A stretch of DNA of 64,000 nucleotides, from assembly GCA_003491285.1 (NCBI GenBank), contig CP022705.1, positions 1,817,501 to 1,881,500 on the forward strand, written 5' to 3'. This document shows, one piece after another, positions 37,661 through 46,746 of this stretch. The DNA comes from Methanobacterium sp. BRmetb2 (GTDB taxonomy: Archaea; Methanobacteriota; Methanobacteria; Methanobacteriales; Methanobacteriaceae). The first letter of the stretch is position 1. The number at the start of each line of letters is the position of its first letter. Position numbers and translations under genes: made by a program. The notes below the pieces were generated by a model that ran no database searches, was not told where the DNA came from, and saw only the letters and a list, made by a program, of their open reading frames with translations.

Positions 37661-38347
37661 TTAAATGCCTAAATTTGTCCTGATCCATATTATAATTCCG
37701 TCTATCCAGCTCTGCCCCTGATCTGCATCTGAAAGATTCTGTACATTTCTTAACTGTTCTTCGCTCATGTTAAATTTGGTCATAACCTCGATTTTTGCCT
37801 CTGAAACGTTATCTCGCATTTCTGTATAGGATAATCCTTGGGTCTTAATAACTGCGTATGGTTCAGCACGATAAATATTTAAATTTCCCCCAGATACCAG
37901 TACCCATATCTGAAGTTGAGCTTTCAGAGCCCCTTCTGGGTTTTGCATATTGGAATCTTTTATTATTTGAATGATTCGACTGGAACTACTGTTGGTGGGG
38001 ATGAGTTTTTCACCAGCTAACGCTCTTTTTTCAGGTTCTATACAGTAAGCCTTGACATTGGTAACAGAATCAGGATCAATTATCTTACTCTCGGCAATAA
38101 CCATGTTTTCACTTGTGGAACTAGTAAGAGTATCTCCAACTTTAATTTTCACTGATTCGAGTCCGTTATTTTTTATTGTAATGTCATGGGGTACTGCACC
38201 GGCACTGCTATTTTGTACTATTTCTAATGCTCCTGTTTCGTAAGCTTGATTAATATCTAGTCCTTGTAGGGAGAGATAACTCCAGATTCCAGTGCCAAAG
38301 GCAAAAGCAACAATTATGAAAACAACGAAGATTACTCTTATATTCAT
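37661..38347 (-). CDS. Hypothetical membrane-anchored protein
   Basis: The 228-residue protein has one N-terminal helix (VIFVVFIIVAFAFGTGIWSYL) and an extracellular body. The first half reads like a beta domain (GAVPHDITIKNNGLESVKIK, then VGDTLTSSTSEN), and the second contains QLQIWVLVSGGNLNIYRAEP and a polar C-terminus that again turns hydrophobic (WIDGIIIWIRTNLGI). I do not recognise the family. It is 57 bases upstream of cofC on the same strand and may be in its transcript, although a functional link is not evident. Confidence 0.6.
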   Translation of the reverse strand: MNIRVIFVVFIIVAFAFGTGIWSYLSLQGLDINQAYETGALEIVQNSSAGAVPHDITIKNNGLESVKIKVGDTLTSSTSENMVIAESKIIDPDSVTNVKAYCIEPEKRALAGEKLIPTNSSSSRIIQIIKDSNMQNPEGALKAQLQIWVLVSGGNLNIYRAEPYAVIKTQGLSYTEMRDNVSEAKIEVMTKFNMSEEQLRNVQNLSDADQGQSWIDGIIIWIRTNLGI

Positions 38348-38469
38348 TCTTTATCCTCATTACTAAGAATTTTCCAATTATCTATTTCTTTAAATTTAGG
38401 TAGATCGAATTACTTTAAATAATATATTTCCTGGATCAGTTTTTGTTGGTAGTGTCCTTAGGTTTATTA

Positions 38470-39879
38470 TTAATATGTTTTAGCTATTAAAGTCTTGTAT
38501 TTTGCCTTACTACCACAGTTAATGCATTCTCCTTCTTCTTCGTATTCCTCTTGAACACCTAAAATGTCAACGTGAACCTTTTCCTCCAGATCCTTTCCAC
38601 AATCCTCATCACCACACCAGTAAAAGTTAACAATACCACGGTACTTTTCAATATGTTCTCGTGCATCTTCCACAGTTTCAACACTCACGATATTATCATT
38701 AAATACTTTTTCTGCCTTACTTTTCATGTCCACTTTAACTTTACTCAACATATCTTTAACCTGACTAAATACGTCATTTCCTAGTGGAATTGATTCTTTT
38801 TCCAGGTTATCTCTACGGAAAACCACCATATTTTTATTTTTAATATCCCTCGGGCCTAACTCTATTCTGAGCGGAACTCCTCTCATTTCCCATTCATAAA
38901 ATTTCTTACCAGCCCTCATATCCCGGTCATCCAGGTATACTTTTAAGTTGCCTTCCTTTTCCAGTGATTCTTTGATTTCTTGACAAAGTTTCAATACTTC
39001 TTCACCACCTTCCTTGAAAATAATTGGAACTATTACAACTTGATAGGGGGCAATATCTGGGGGTAGGCACAAACCTTTTTTGTCACCGTGAATACCAATT
39101 ATTGAGGCAATAACCCGGTCAGAAAGTCCGTAACAGGTTTGGTAAACATATTCATGATCACCTGAGGCAGTTTCGTAGGTTATATCAAAGGTACGGGCAA
39201 AGGTCTGGCCTAAATTGTGGACAGTTCCAATTTGTAAAGTTTTACCATCGGGCATGATTGTATCAAAAGCCATGGTATAATCTGCACCAGGGAATTTGTC
39301 CCAAATAGGTCTCTTGGTTATAACGTATGGTACTCCTAACATGTCAAAAAATCTTTTATATAACTCTATAGCGTAATTTACCTGATCTCCAGCTTCTTTT
39401 TTAGTACAGTGCATGGTATGGGCTTCTTTAAAAGTTGTGATTTCTCTAACTCTTATTAAAGGCCGTGTATGTTTTGTTTCATAGCGGAAGGTGTTAACTA
39501 TTTGGTAATACTTTAGAGGCAGGTCTGTGTGTGATCTTACCCATAATGAAAACATGGGATACATTGCTGTTTCACTGGTAGGTCTTAAAGCCAGTTTCTT
39601 GTTTAACTTGGTTAAACCGCCATGAGTAATCCAATAAACCTCAGATTCAAAACCTTTAACATGTATACCTTCTTTTGCCAGTTCATCTTCGGGTATTAGT
39701 AAGGGGAATAGTACTTCTTCATGTTCTTCATCCAGGATATCTCTCAATATATTAAGTACATTTTTTCTTATTTTAAATCCTTGTGGCATCCAGACATGCA
39801 TACCTTTAATAGGATATCTGATATCGATTATTTCTGCTTCTTCCAGGATTTTATGAAACCATTCACTGAATTCTGACAT
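38470..39879 (-). CDS. proS: Prolyl-tRNA synthetase (archaeal/eukaryal type)
   Basis: A 469-residue class II synthetase charging tRNA-Pro. The opening pattern WFHKILEEAEIIDIRYPIKG and GMHVWMPQGFKIRKNVL is the archaeal type. Motif 2 is TFRYETKHTRPLIRVREITT, with FKEAHTMHCTKKEA after it, and motif 3 is MRGVPLRIELGPRDI in the anticodon-binding part. The C-terminal domain has four cysteines (CGDEDCGKD and CINCGSK) that bind zinc, and ends in the conserved tyrosine. It is divergent from egsA across 340 bases. Confidence 0.95.
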   Translation of the reverse strand: MSEFSEWFHKILEEAEIIDIRYPIKGMHVWMPQGFKIRKNVLNILRDILDEEHEEVLFPLLIPEDELAKEGIHVKGFESEVYWITHGGLTKLNKKLALRPTSETAMYPMFSLWVRSHTDLPLKYYQIVNTFRYETKHTRPLIRVREITTFKEAHTMHCTKKEAGDQVNYAIELYKRFFDMLGVPYVITKRPIWDKFPGADYTMAFDTIMPDGKTLQIGTVHNLGQTFARTFDITYETASGDHEYVYQTCYGLSDRVIASIIGIHGDKKGLCLPPDIAPYQVVIVPIIFKEGGEEVLKLCQEIKESLEKEGNLKVYLDDRDMRAGKKFYEWEMRGVPLRIELGPRDIKNKNMVVFRRDNLEKESIPLGNDVFSQVKDMLSKVKVDMKSKAEKVFNDNIVSVETVEDAREHIEKYRGIVNFYWCGDEDCGKDLEEKVHVDILGVQEEYEEEGECINCGSKAKYKTLIAKTY

Positions 39880-40220
39880 TATTTCACCGTAATTTTTAAA
39901 GTGTTATACAAATTAATATAAGTATTTCATTTATTGGAATTTAAGTAATATAATACTATTTAGTATCAAAACTAAATCAATTATGTGTATTTTTATTGAT
40001 ATGGAAATTGTTTATGGAATAATAGTATTTAGCGATTGATTGTTTAGTAGTTTAATATTAGTGTGTTATCAATTTGTTGAGTATAGATTTATTGCAATAT
40101 GTAATAGTAATTAATATATGTAGTATCAGATTAAATCAATTAGTATTTCTAATAAATTTCTTAGATAAAATCAAAATTATTTTATGGGTTTAAATCTTAT
40201 AATGATTGAAGGTAAAAAAA
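39880..40220. other. proS-egsA divergent region with imperfect direct repeat
   Basis: About 340 AT-rich bases without a gene. TAGTATCAaaacTAAATCAATTA at 39961-39983 recurs as TAGTATCAgatTAAATCAATTA at 40121-40142. AAGGT at 40209-40213 is the ribosome binding site of egsA. Confidence 0.45.
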
Positions 40221-41264
40221 ATGGATGCAAAAAAGATTCAATTACCCCGGGAAATTCATACTGGTGTGGGAGTAATAAAAAAAACAGGAACTATCTGTAA
40301 AGATTTACGTTTTTCTGGCAAAGTTTTAGTGGTAACAGGACCTAAAACCCTGAAAATAGGGGGAGAAAAGGCTACTGAGAGCCTTCAAAATGAAGGCTTT
40401 GACGTGGAAACTGTTAAAATAGATGAAGCATCTGAAAAAGCTGTTTCCAGTGTTGAAAATTTTATAGATTCTGTATCGGTTGTTTTGGGTGTTGGGGGAG
40501 GAAAAGTTATCGATGTGGCAAAAATGGCATCCACACGCTCCAATATTCATTTTATCAGTGTCCCTACTGCGGCCTCCCATGATGGTATAGCCTCTCCCAG
40601 AGCATCTATACGGAGTGAAAAAGGTACAGTATCACTCCAGGCACAACCGCCCATTGGAGTTATTGCAGATACAGAGATTATAAGTAAAGCCCCATTTAAG
40701 CTACTTGCAGCTGGGTGTGGAGATATTGTATCAAATTACACAGCTATCATGGATTGGAAACTGGCCAATCGTCTTTTGAATGAATATTACAGTAGTTCTG
40801 CTTCTGCACTTTCACTTATGACTGCAAAGATGATAATCAAATCTGCAGATGCTATAAAAGAGGGGCTGGTGGAAAGTTCAAGAATGGTGGTTAAAGCACT
40901 AATAAGCAGCGGTATTGCCATAAGTATTGCCGGCACCAGCAGACCAGCAAGTGGTTCTGAACATAAATTCAGCCATGCATTGGATATTATATGTCCAAAA
41001 CCAGCATTACATGGTGAACAATGTGGAGTGGGCACCATAATGATGATGCACTTACACGGCGCTGATTGGAAATTTATACGGGATGCATTAAAAACTCTAA
41101 AAGCCCCCACCACTGCACATGAATTAGGAATTGAACCTGAAGATATTATTGAAGCGTTAACTATAGCTCATACTATTAGAAAAGAGAGGTACACAATTTT
41201 AGGGGATCGTGGCCTTACCAGGGAAGCAGCGGAGAAACTAGCTACCACCACTGGGGTGATTTGA
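40221..41264 (+). CDS. egsA: sn-Glycerol-1-phosphate dehydrogenase
   Basis: This enzyme makes the glycerol-1-phosphate backbone of archaeal membrane lipids from dihydroxyacetone phosphate and NAD(P)H. The 347-residue protein shows VVLGVGGGKVIDVAKMAS (nucleotide binding), FISVPTAASHDGIASPRA, and zinc ligands in GCGDIVSNYTA, GSEHKFSHALD and PALHGEQCGVG. The ATG at 40221 was chosen because AAGGT lies seven bases upstream; the in-frame TTG at 40206 has no such site. It abuts the UPF0179 gene. Confidence 0.95.
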   Translation: MDAKKIQLPREIHTGVGVIKKTGTICKDLRFSGKVLVVTGPKTLKIGGEKATESLQNEGFDVETVKIDEASEKAVSSVENFIDSVSVVLGVGGGKVIDVAKMASTRSNIHFISVPTAASHDGIASPRASIRSEKGTVSLQAQPPIGVIADTEIISKAPFKLLAAGCGDIVSNYTAIMDWKLANRLLNEYYSSSASALSLMTAKMIIKSADAIKEGLVESSRMVVKALISSGIAISIAGTSRPASGSEHKFSHALDIICPKPALHGEQCGVGTIMMMHLHGADWKFIRDALKTLKAPTTAHELGIEPEDIIEALTIAHTIRKERYTILGDRGLTREAAEKLATTTGVI

Positions 41265-41696
41265 TTGATTACACTTATTGGGAAAAATCTTGCAAAAAAG
41301 GGATTAAAATTTCTTCATTATGGTGAAGCCACTGAATGCGAAAAATGCAGGTTCAAAAGTACCTGTATTGATTCACTGGAAATAGGGAGGATGTATGTCA
41401 TTAAAAATGTTAAAGATACTGAACATAATTGCCCTATTCATGAAGGTAATAAAGTTAAAGTTGTGGAAGTAGAAAAAGCATTTATCAACACATTAGTTGA
41501 TACAAAAATTGCATTTGAAGGATCAATGATAGTTTTCAATGCTCCTGATTGTGAAGAAGAATGTTTAATGCGAGATCTATGTTTCCCAGATGGTTTAAAA
41601 AATGGTGACAAATGTAAAATCATTAAAAATAAGGGAAAACCTAAAAATAAATGTATTAAAGGATTAGATATTACTGAAGCAGTTTTGAGCCTATAA
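41265..41696 (+). CDS. UPF0179 family cysteine-rich protein
   Basis: The 143-residue protein is typical of the archaeal UPF0179 family, function unknown. It contains two cysteine clusters, CEKCRFKSTC at about residues 25-34 and CEEECLMRDLC at about residues 91-101, plus single cysteines near 61, 114 and 125, suggesting metal or iron-sulfur binding. It starts with TTG directly after the egsA stop, so it is translated from the same message. The link to lipid synthesis is positional only. Confidence 0.85.
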   Translation: MITLIGKNLAKKGLKFLHYGEATECEKCRFKSTCIDSLEIGRMYVIKNVKDTEHNCPIHEGNKVKVVEVEKAFINTLVDTKIAFEGSMIVFNAPDCEEECLMRDLCFPDGLKNGDKCKIIKNKGKPKNKCIKGLDITEAVLSL

Positions 41697-41786
41697 CTAT
41701 TATATTTTATTTATCCAAATAAATTCAAATTGTTGTTAAACTTAATATAACGGTTATATTTCGATAACTTAAAGGAGTACTTTTCT

Positions 41787-42461
41787 ATGAACCTTAAAAA
41801 AATGGCAGCATATGAAGCAGCAAAACGCGTAAATGACGGTAATGTAGTTGGATTAGGAACTGGATCTACCACTCATCATTTCATAACCAGATTAGGTGAA
41901 AGAATAAAAAATGAAGAAATTGAGATTATGGGAATTCCTACATCATATCAATCCTTCTTTATTGCCCGAGATTCTGGCATTCCTTTAACTACTCTTAATG
42001 AACATGAAATCGATATTGCAGTTGATGGGGCAGACGAAGTTGATCCTGATCTGAATCTTATTAAAGGTGGGGGAGCTGCCCACACACTTGAAAAAATAGT
42101 GGATAATGCTGCAGAAAAATTTATCGTCATTGTAGATGAATCAAAAATAGTGGATGAATTAGGAAATTTCCCAGTACCTGTAGAAATCATTCCTCAGGCT
42201 TTAAAAGTAGTTGAAAAAGCATTGATCAAATTAAAAGGTATTCCATCTCTTAGAATGGCCCAACAGAAAGATGGTCCTATTATAACTGATAATGGCAACT
42301 TTGTTATCGATACTAAATTTGATAAAATCCATAATCCAAGTATACTGGAAAAAGAGATTAACTATATCCCGGGGGTTGTGGATAATGGTATATTTTCAAA
42401 GATGGTTGATGAGGTTATAATTGGTGCTCCTGATGGAATTAAAAGGTTAAAATCAGATTAA
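41787..42461 (+). CDS. rpiA: Ribose-5-phosphate isomerase A
   Basis: RpiA interconverts ribose-5-phosphate and ribulose-5-phosphate, supplying ribose for nucleotides. The 224-residue protein has VVGLGTGSTTHHFITRL near residue 20 for phosphate binding and IAVDGADEVDPDLNLIKGGG near residue 75 with the catalytic aspartates and lysine. The length is normal. AAGGAG lies 11 bases before the ATG. It is a single gene ending in a T-rich tract. Confidence 0.95.
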   Translation: MNLKKMAAYEAAKRVNDGNVVGLGTGSTTHHFITRLGERIKNEEIEIMGIPTSYQSFFIARDSGIPLTTLNEHEIDIAVDGADEVDPDLNLIKGGGAAHTLEKIVDNAAEKFIVIVDESKIVDELGNFPVPVEIIPQALKVVEKALIKLKGIPSLRMAQQKDGPIITDNGNFVIDTKFDKIHNPSILEKEINYIPGVVDNGIFSKMVDEVIIGAPDGIKRLKSD

Positions 42462-42477
42462 ATTTTTTTTTATTTTT
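42462..42477 (+). terminator. T-rich tract after rpiA
   Basis: Nine T, A and five T directly follow the stop codon. Confidence 0.45.
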
Positions 42478-42507
42478 AAAAATTTTTATTAAATTTATCT
42501 AAATATC

Positions 42508-42714
42508 TTAAAACTCTATTGATATTATATATTTAAAAGGAATTAATACAGATGTTTTATCTTTACCGCCACGTAATTTAAGATCTAAAGTTAAATAATC
42601 CTTTTTCACCAATTTAACTTCACCATAATACGTTTTTCCAGGCATGATAGTGATAGTAATATAATCTCCTTCAGCTGTTTTAAGGGTATCAGCCAAATCA
42701 GAGCTAAAAATCAT
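42508..42714 (-). CDS. Small Sm/LSm-like protein (tentative)
   Basis: A 68-residue beta-rich protein. After a short helix (SSDLADTLKTAEGDY) the pattern ITITIMPGKTYYGEVKLVKK, then DYLTLDLKLR and IPFKYIISIEF, resembles the five-strand Sm/LSm/Hfq fold, in which the last strand often reads IPYxxIxxIE. The similarity is visual; it could also be another small barrel. It is alone between rpiA and the znu-associated genes. RNA binding is therefore only a possibility. Confidence 0.5.
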   Translation of the reverse strand: MIFSSDLADTLKTAEGDYITITIMPGKTYYGEVKLVKKDYLTLDLKLRGGKDKTSVLIPFKYIISIEF

Positions 42715-42875
42715 TTTTGACCTCTAACAATATTCCTATTAACTTAGCGTAATTCAACACATTCATTGATGCATATAGATTTTTTATTACCATATATTAA
42801 TCATGGTATATAGATTTTTTATTAAATAGATCTTCTATAGTTTGGTAATTAAAATAAGTAATTGATAGTGTAGAT

Positions 42876-43508
42876 TTATCTGAATTTTACTATTATAATC
42901 ACTATTACCATTAAAACTAGTAGAACGCCTATTATTAACCACCAGTAATCATTAAGATTGAACATACCCCTAGAAGGTTCAGGTAAATTATTTTGATCTT
43001 CAATACTCTCTTCTTGTTGAGAACCATCTTCAAAAGTATAAATAATCTTTGATTTTTCAATATTTAATTCATTGGAATTTAAATCTTTAATTTCTAGAAT
43101 TATTGTTACTTCTTTTAAAGGATTTTCAATTTTAACGTCTCCATAACTTCCATCAAGAGTCATGTTGGATTTAATGAGGTTGGGGTTGTTTTCGAAAAAT
43201 GCTTGTATCTCTTCAGGGCTTCCATTTAAAATTTCCTGGTTAAAATCAGCTTTTTTAATTGCGTAAATAGAAACCGTGCTCAATTTGTAAAAACTAAATT
43301 CAGAAGAGTTAATAATTTCTATATCTGGATTTGGAGTTCCGTGAAGTAAAAACACATAATCAGGATAATTATTAATATTTGATATTTTATAATTCAGGTT
43401 TATTGTTTTCATACCCGGTTCTATAACATCGGCATAAGTAATGGAACTAATAGTTAATAAAAATATAAAAAATGTCAGAAAAAACAAGTTTCTATTTTTC
43501 ATAATCAT
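42876..43508 (-). CDS. Exported single-anchor protein next to znu genes
   Basis: A 210-residue protein with a signal peptide (LFFLTFFIFLLTISSITYAD), an extracellular domain starting VIEPGMKTINLNYKISNINN, and a C-terminal transmembrane helix (WWLIIGVLLVLMVIVIIIVK) followed by KFR. I do not recognise a named family. It lies 50 bases downstream of the metal ABC permease on the same strand and may be the last gene of that operon, so a role in metal handling at the surface is conceivable but unproven. Confidence 0.6.
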   Translation of the reverse strand: MIMKNRNLFFLTFFIFLLTISSITYADVIEPGMKTINLNYKISNINNYPDYVFLLHGTPNPDIEIINSSEFSFYKLSTVSIYAIKKADFNQEILNGSPEEIQAFFENNPNLIKSNMTLDGSYGDVKIENPLKEVTIILEIKDLNSNELNIEKSKIIYTFEDGSQQEESIEDQNNLPEPSRGMFNLNDYWWLIIGVLLVLMVIVIIIVKFR

Positions 43509-43558
43509 ATTATTACCTTTAAATATAATAAAATTTATCTAATAAAATTTATTCACCT

Positions 43559-44377
43559 TTATAAATTTAAATGGTTTTCACCTAATTTTTTTGTTAATGA
43601 AACTAAAATAAATGTAAATCCCAGAACCAATACTATAGTAGCTCCTGAGGCTAGATTAAGCAGATAAGATAACCATAATCCAATAAATGTTAATATTATC
43701 CCTGTAAACGTGGAGTAGACCATTAATCTATTGATATTGTGGGTGAAGTTCTTGCTTATGGCAGCAGGTATAGTTAGAAGTGCAATAATCAGTATAACAC
43801 CCACGGCTTTTATGAGCACCACCACGCTCAAAGCCACTAAACATAGAAGCAAGAGATACATAATCTCTGAGGGTATTCCCACCACTTTCGAAAATTCTTC
43901 ATCAAAAGATATGGCAGTAAACTCCCTGCGAAATAGCAAAACAGTAACTAGAATAATAATATCCAGAACCAGCATTATGATTAAATCGGACGTAGGCACA
44001 GTTAATATGCTTCCAAAAAGATAACTGAATAAATCTGGAGCATATCCTGGACTTAAATTTACGAATATAATACCCAGCGCCATTCCCACAGACCATAAAA
44101 TTCCGATTGCAGTATCTTCACTTACTTCAACCTTTTTACTTAAAAATCCAATGCTTAATGCAGATAAAATACTGAAAGGAATGGCGGTGATTATTGGATT
44201 TATACCCAGAAGATAACCTAAACCAATACCTCCAAAGGCAGCATGAGAAATACCACCACTTATGAACACAATTTTTTTGATTACTACATAAGTGCCCACA
44301 ATTCCACAAGCTACACTAACCATGATAGCAGCAAGGAATGCATTCTGCATAAATCCATATTGAAGAATTTCAAACAT
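43559..44377 (-). CDS. znuB: Metal ABC transporter permease (ZnuB-like)
   Basis: The 272-residue membrane subunit of a Zn/Mn-type importer has about eight helices. AILVSVACGIVGTYVVIKKI-like text near the start, ISGGISHAAFGGIGLGYLLG (the ABC-3 family signature) near residue 41 and AISFDEEFSKVVGIP, the loop that touches the ATPase, are visible. It is third in the order znuA-znuC-znuB on the minus strand, 113 bases after znuC. Confidence 0.9.
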   Translation of the reverse strand: MFEILQYGFMQNAFLAAIMVSVACGIVGTYVVIKKIVFISGGISHAAFGGIGLGYLLGINPIITAIPFSILSALSIGFLSKKVEVSEDTAIGILWSVGMALGIIFVNLSPGYAPDLFSYLFGSILTVPTSDLIIMLVLDIIILVTVLLFRREFTAISFDEEFSKVVGIPSEIMYLLLLCLVALSVVVLIKAVGVILIIALLTIPAAISKNFTHNINRLMVYSTFTGIILTFIGLWLSYLLNLASGATIVLVLGFTFILVSLTKKLGENHLNL

Positions 44378-44490
44378 CTAAATTTCCTCTTTTTTTAGAA
44401 TAGTTTAACATATTACCATATTAAGTCATATTAAAGGCAGATACTGAGTTTAATAAAGAATTTTCATGATCTGATTGAGGTATATTATAT

Positions 44491-45252
44491 TCAATCCTCA
44501 TCATCAGCGTGTTTTTCGAGAACGCGGTGGGGTATTCCATGGGCTATTAACTCCACTGGGCACTGATAAACATCACCTAAAGCTTTGACTGCTATTTCTG
44601 GAGGGCCATGGCAGAATAATTTACGATTTAAGCAGACGATCTTCTCAACATGGGTTGAAACAACGCCAATATCATGGGTAACCATAATTATTGTCATATC
44701 TTTATTTATCCTTGCTAAAAGTTTATAAAATTCATTTTGCATCTCTGGATCAATACTGGCCATAGGCTCATCAAGTAAAAGAAGTTCTGGTTGTTTTACA
44801 ATTGTTCGGGCAATTAAAACTCTCTGTATTTGTCCCCCTGATAATTTTCCTATCTGTCTATCCTCATAATCCTCCATTTTAACGGTTTTAAGAGCATTCG
44901 ACACTGCATTTTTATCTTCAGTGGAATAATTTTTGAATAAACCATTGTATCTGCCCATTAAAACGCATTCAAACACATTCATGGGAAAAGTTGGATCAAA
45001 ATGAGTATGTTGAGGCAGATAACCAATTTGTGATCTGGCAGCTATGGGACTTTTATCTAAAACGTTCACACTGCCGGTATCTGGTTTGATTAACCCAAGA
45101 ATAACCTTCAACAGAGTAGTTTTACCTCCACCATTGGGTCCTATGACGGCCACAAATTCGTTTTTTTCTATTGAAAGATTAATATCACTTAGAATAGGTA
45201 TATTATTATAATTCAAGGATATATTATCCATTTGAACTGCTATGTTGCTCAT
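44491..45252 (-). CDS. znuC: Metal ABC transporter ATP-binding protein (ZnuC-like)
   Basis: A 253-residue ATPase with Walker A GPNGGGKTTLLK, Q-loop GYLPQHTHFDPTFPMNVFE as in zinc/manganese transporters, signature LSGGQIQRVLIAR, Walker B LLLLDEPMASIDP and H-loop MVTHDIGVVS. The C-terminus has CPVELIAHGIPHRVLEKH with several histidines. It lies between the binding-protein and permease genes and completes the importer. Confidence 0.92.
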   Translation of the reverse strand: MSNIAVQMDNISLNYNNIPILSDINLSIEKNEFVAVIGPNGGGKTTLLKVILGLIKPDTGSVNVLDKSPIAARSQIGYLPQHTHFDPTFPMNVFECVLMGRYNGLFKNYSTEDKNAVSNALKTVKMEDYEDRQIGKLSGGQIQRVLIARTIVKQPELLLLDEPMASIDPEMQNEFYKLLARINKDMTIIMVTHDIGVVSTHVEKIVCLNRKLFCHGPPEIAVKALGDVYQCPVELIAHGIPHRVLEKHADDED

Positions 45253-45321
45253 TATTTAACCTTTAATAACTTTTAATGCAGTTAAAACTTTTTAAGGACT
45301 TTTAATTTATCAAAAACTTCT

Positions 45322-46221
45322 TTAAGAATTTTTAAATGCATCTACAACTTTGTATAGGTTATCTACATAATTTTTTGCTAGTGGATCAATTCTAACCACT
45401 TCACCGCCAATATTTTCTGCTATTACCTCAGCACTATTGGAACTGAATTGGGGGGATACAAAAATGACCTTAATATTTTCTTCTTTAGCCTGTTTAATTA
45501 AACTTGCAATACCTTGAGGGGTAGGTTCTTTTCCTTCATTTTGAATAGCTATTTGTTTTAAAGAATAATCCCTGCAGAAATATCCCCAAGCGGGGTGATA
45601 AACCATAATTAATCTATTATCCTTATCTTCAAGGCTTTTTATTATATCTGAATCTAATTTATCCAGTTCTTTTAAGTATTCATCCTTATTTTTTTTATAA
45701 TACTCTTTGTTAGCAGGATCTATGGAACTCAATTCTTTGTAGACATTTTCAACCATTATTTTGGCATTTTTAGGTGAAACCCATACATGAGGATCTGTAT
45801 TTGTTTCATGTTCATCATCTGTATTCGAATTTTTAATTAGAGCAATATTTTCGGAACTGTTAATGATCTCCATATTAGAGTTCATTGAAGTGAATTTGTC
45901 CATCCAAACTAGTTCAAAATCAATTCCCGAACCAACCATAAAATATACATCTGCAGAACTTAAATTTTTGAGTTGTTCAGGCATGGGTTCATATGTATGC
46001 GGGTCTGCTCCAGGTGGAACCATGGTAGTTACTGTGACTTTGTCACCACCTACTTTCTCCACAAATTCTGCCTGGGGAAGTACAGTGACAACAACTCCTA
46101 TTTTTTTATCAGAACTTGCATTATCCATGCTTGGAATTGGAGAATAATAAGTAAGAAATATAGAAATAATAACGATAAAAACTACCAATATGACTAAAAA
46201 TCCTTTATAGAGCTTTTTCAT
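45322..46221 (-). CDS. znuA: Metal ABC substrate-binding protein (ZnuA-like)
   Basis: A 299-residue anchored binding protein of the cluster A-I (ZnuA/TroA) family. Residues 8-28 form a signal anchor (FLVILVVFIVIISIFLTYYS). Metal ligands are expected in PPGADPHTYEPMPEQ, DPHVWVSPKNAKI and MVYHPAWGYF, plus a C-terminal aspartate in VRIDPLAKN. A short His/Asp/Glu loop (NTDDEHETNTDPH) matches the family's flexible metal-gathering loop. It is divergent from the NikR-like gene with only 90 bases between. Zinc is most likely; manganese or nickel cannot be excluded. Confidence 0.92.
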   Translation of the reverse strand: MKKLYKGFLVILVVFIVIISIFLTYYSPIPSMDNASSDKKIGVVVTVLPQAEFVEKVGGDKVTVTTMVPPGADPHTYEPMPEQLKNLSSADVYFMVGSGIDFELVWMDKFTSMNSNMEIINSSENIALIKNSNTDDEHETNTDPHVWVSPKNAKIMVENVYKELSSIDPANKEYYKKNKDEYLKELDKLDSDIIKSLEDKDNRLIMVYHPAWGYFCRDYSLKQIAIQNEGKEPTPQGIASLIKQAKEENIKVIFVSPQFSSNSAEVIAENIGGEVVRIDPLAKNYVDNLYKVVDAFKNS

Positions 46222-46280
46222 TGTTACTAATTTATGCTTATTAATATTTAAATATTATCTTAATAATTTTTAACAATATA

Positions 46281-46306
46281 TTTATAAATAACTATTAATT
46301 GATAGT
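46281..46306 (+). promoter_or_regulatory. TATA box and dyad before the NikR-like gene
   Basis: TTTATAAATA at 46281-46290 is a TATA box about 25-30 bases before the ATG, so the mRNA may be leaderless. The dyad ACTAT-TAATTG-ATAGT at 46291-46306 lies immediately after it and could be an operator for both this gene and znuA. Confidence 0.5.
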
Positions 46307-46311
46307 ATTTT

Positions 46312-46695
46312 ATGACCATAATCAGCGTTTCTTTAAATGAAAAACTGCTAGATGAGCTAAATAAACTTCAAAATGAAATGGGATTTTCAGGAAGATCTGA
46401 AGTTATGAGGGCTGGCGCAAGAATGCTCCTTGCAGATAATAAAGAAAAAGAAACGTTAGAAGGAGATATTAATTCAATACTTGTTTTAATCCATCCACAA
46501 GAATCTGAAGATAAAGTAACAGAGATAAAACATGATTTTGAAGATATAATCAACACTCAAATCCACAGCCATCTAAAAGATCATAAATGTTTAGAACTAT
46601 TTATCCTGGATGGCAATGGGCAACGCATGAAAGAATTATCTGATATTTTTTATACCTGCCGAAAAATGGATTATGTTAAATTAATAGTCGTTTAA
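46312..46695 (+). CDS. NikR-like nickel-responsive regulator
   Basis: A 127-residue ribbon-helix-helix/ACT regulator. The DNA-binding part reads ISVSLNEKLLDELNKLQNEM and FSGRSEVMRAGARMLL. In the ACT-like part the NikR nickel ligands appear as a histidine in LIHPQES or IKHDF, then QIHSHLKDHKCLELFI, matching the HxHx5C pattern. There is no ribosome binding site and the TATA box is close, suggesting leaderless translation. Divergence from znuA suggests it controls that importer. Nickel is required in quantity by methanogens. Confidence 0.88.
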   Translation: MTIISVSLNEKLLDELNKLQNEMGFSGRSEVMRAGARMLLADNKEKETLEGDINSILVLIHPQESEDKVTEIKHDFEDIINTQIHSHLKDHKCLELFILDGNGQRMKELSDIFYTCRKMDYVKLIVV

Positions 46696-46746
46696 AATCT
46701 TAAACAATCAAAATTCTTTGGCGTTGCTTAAGATACCTAATGAGTA

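Noticed and set aside
46243..46256. Palindrome AATATTTAAATATT between znuA and the NikR-like gene
   Set aside because: It is built only of A and T, so it is expected by chance in this base composition; the nearby ACTAT/ATAGT dyad is a better candidate.
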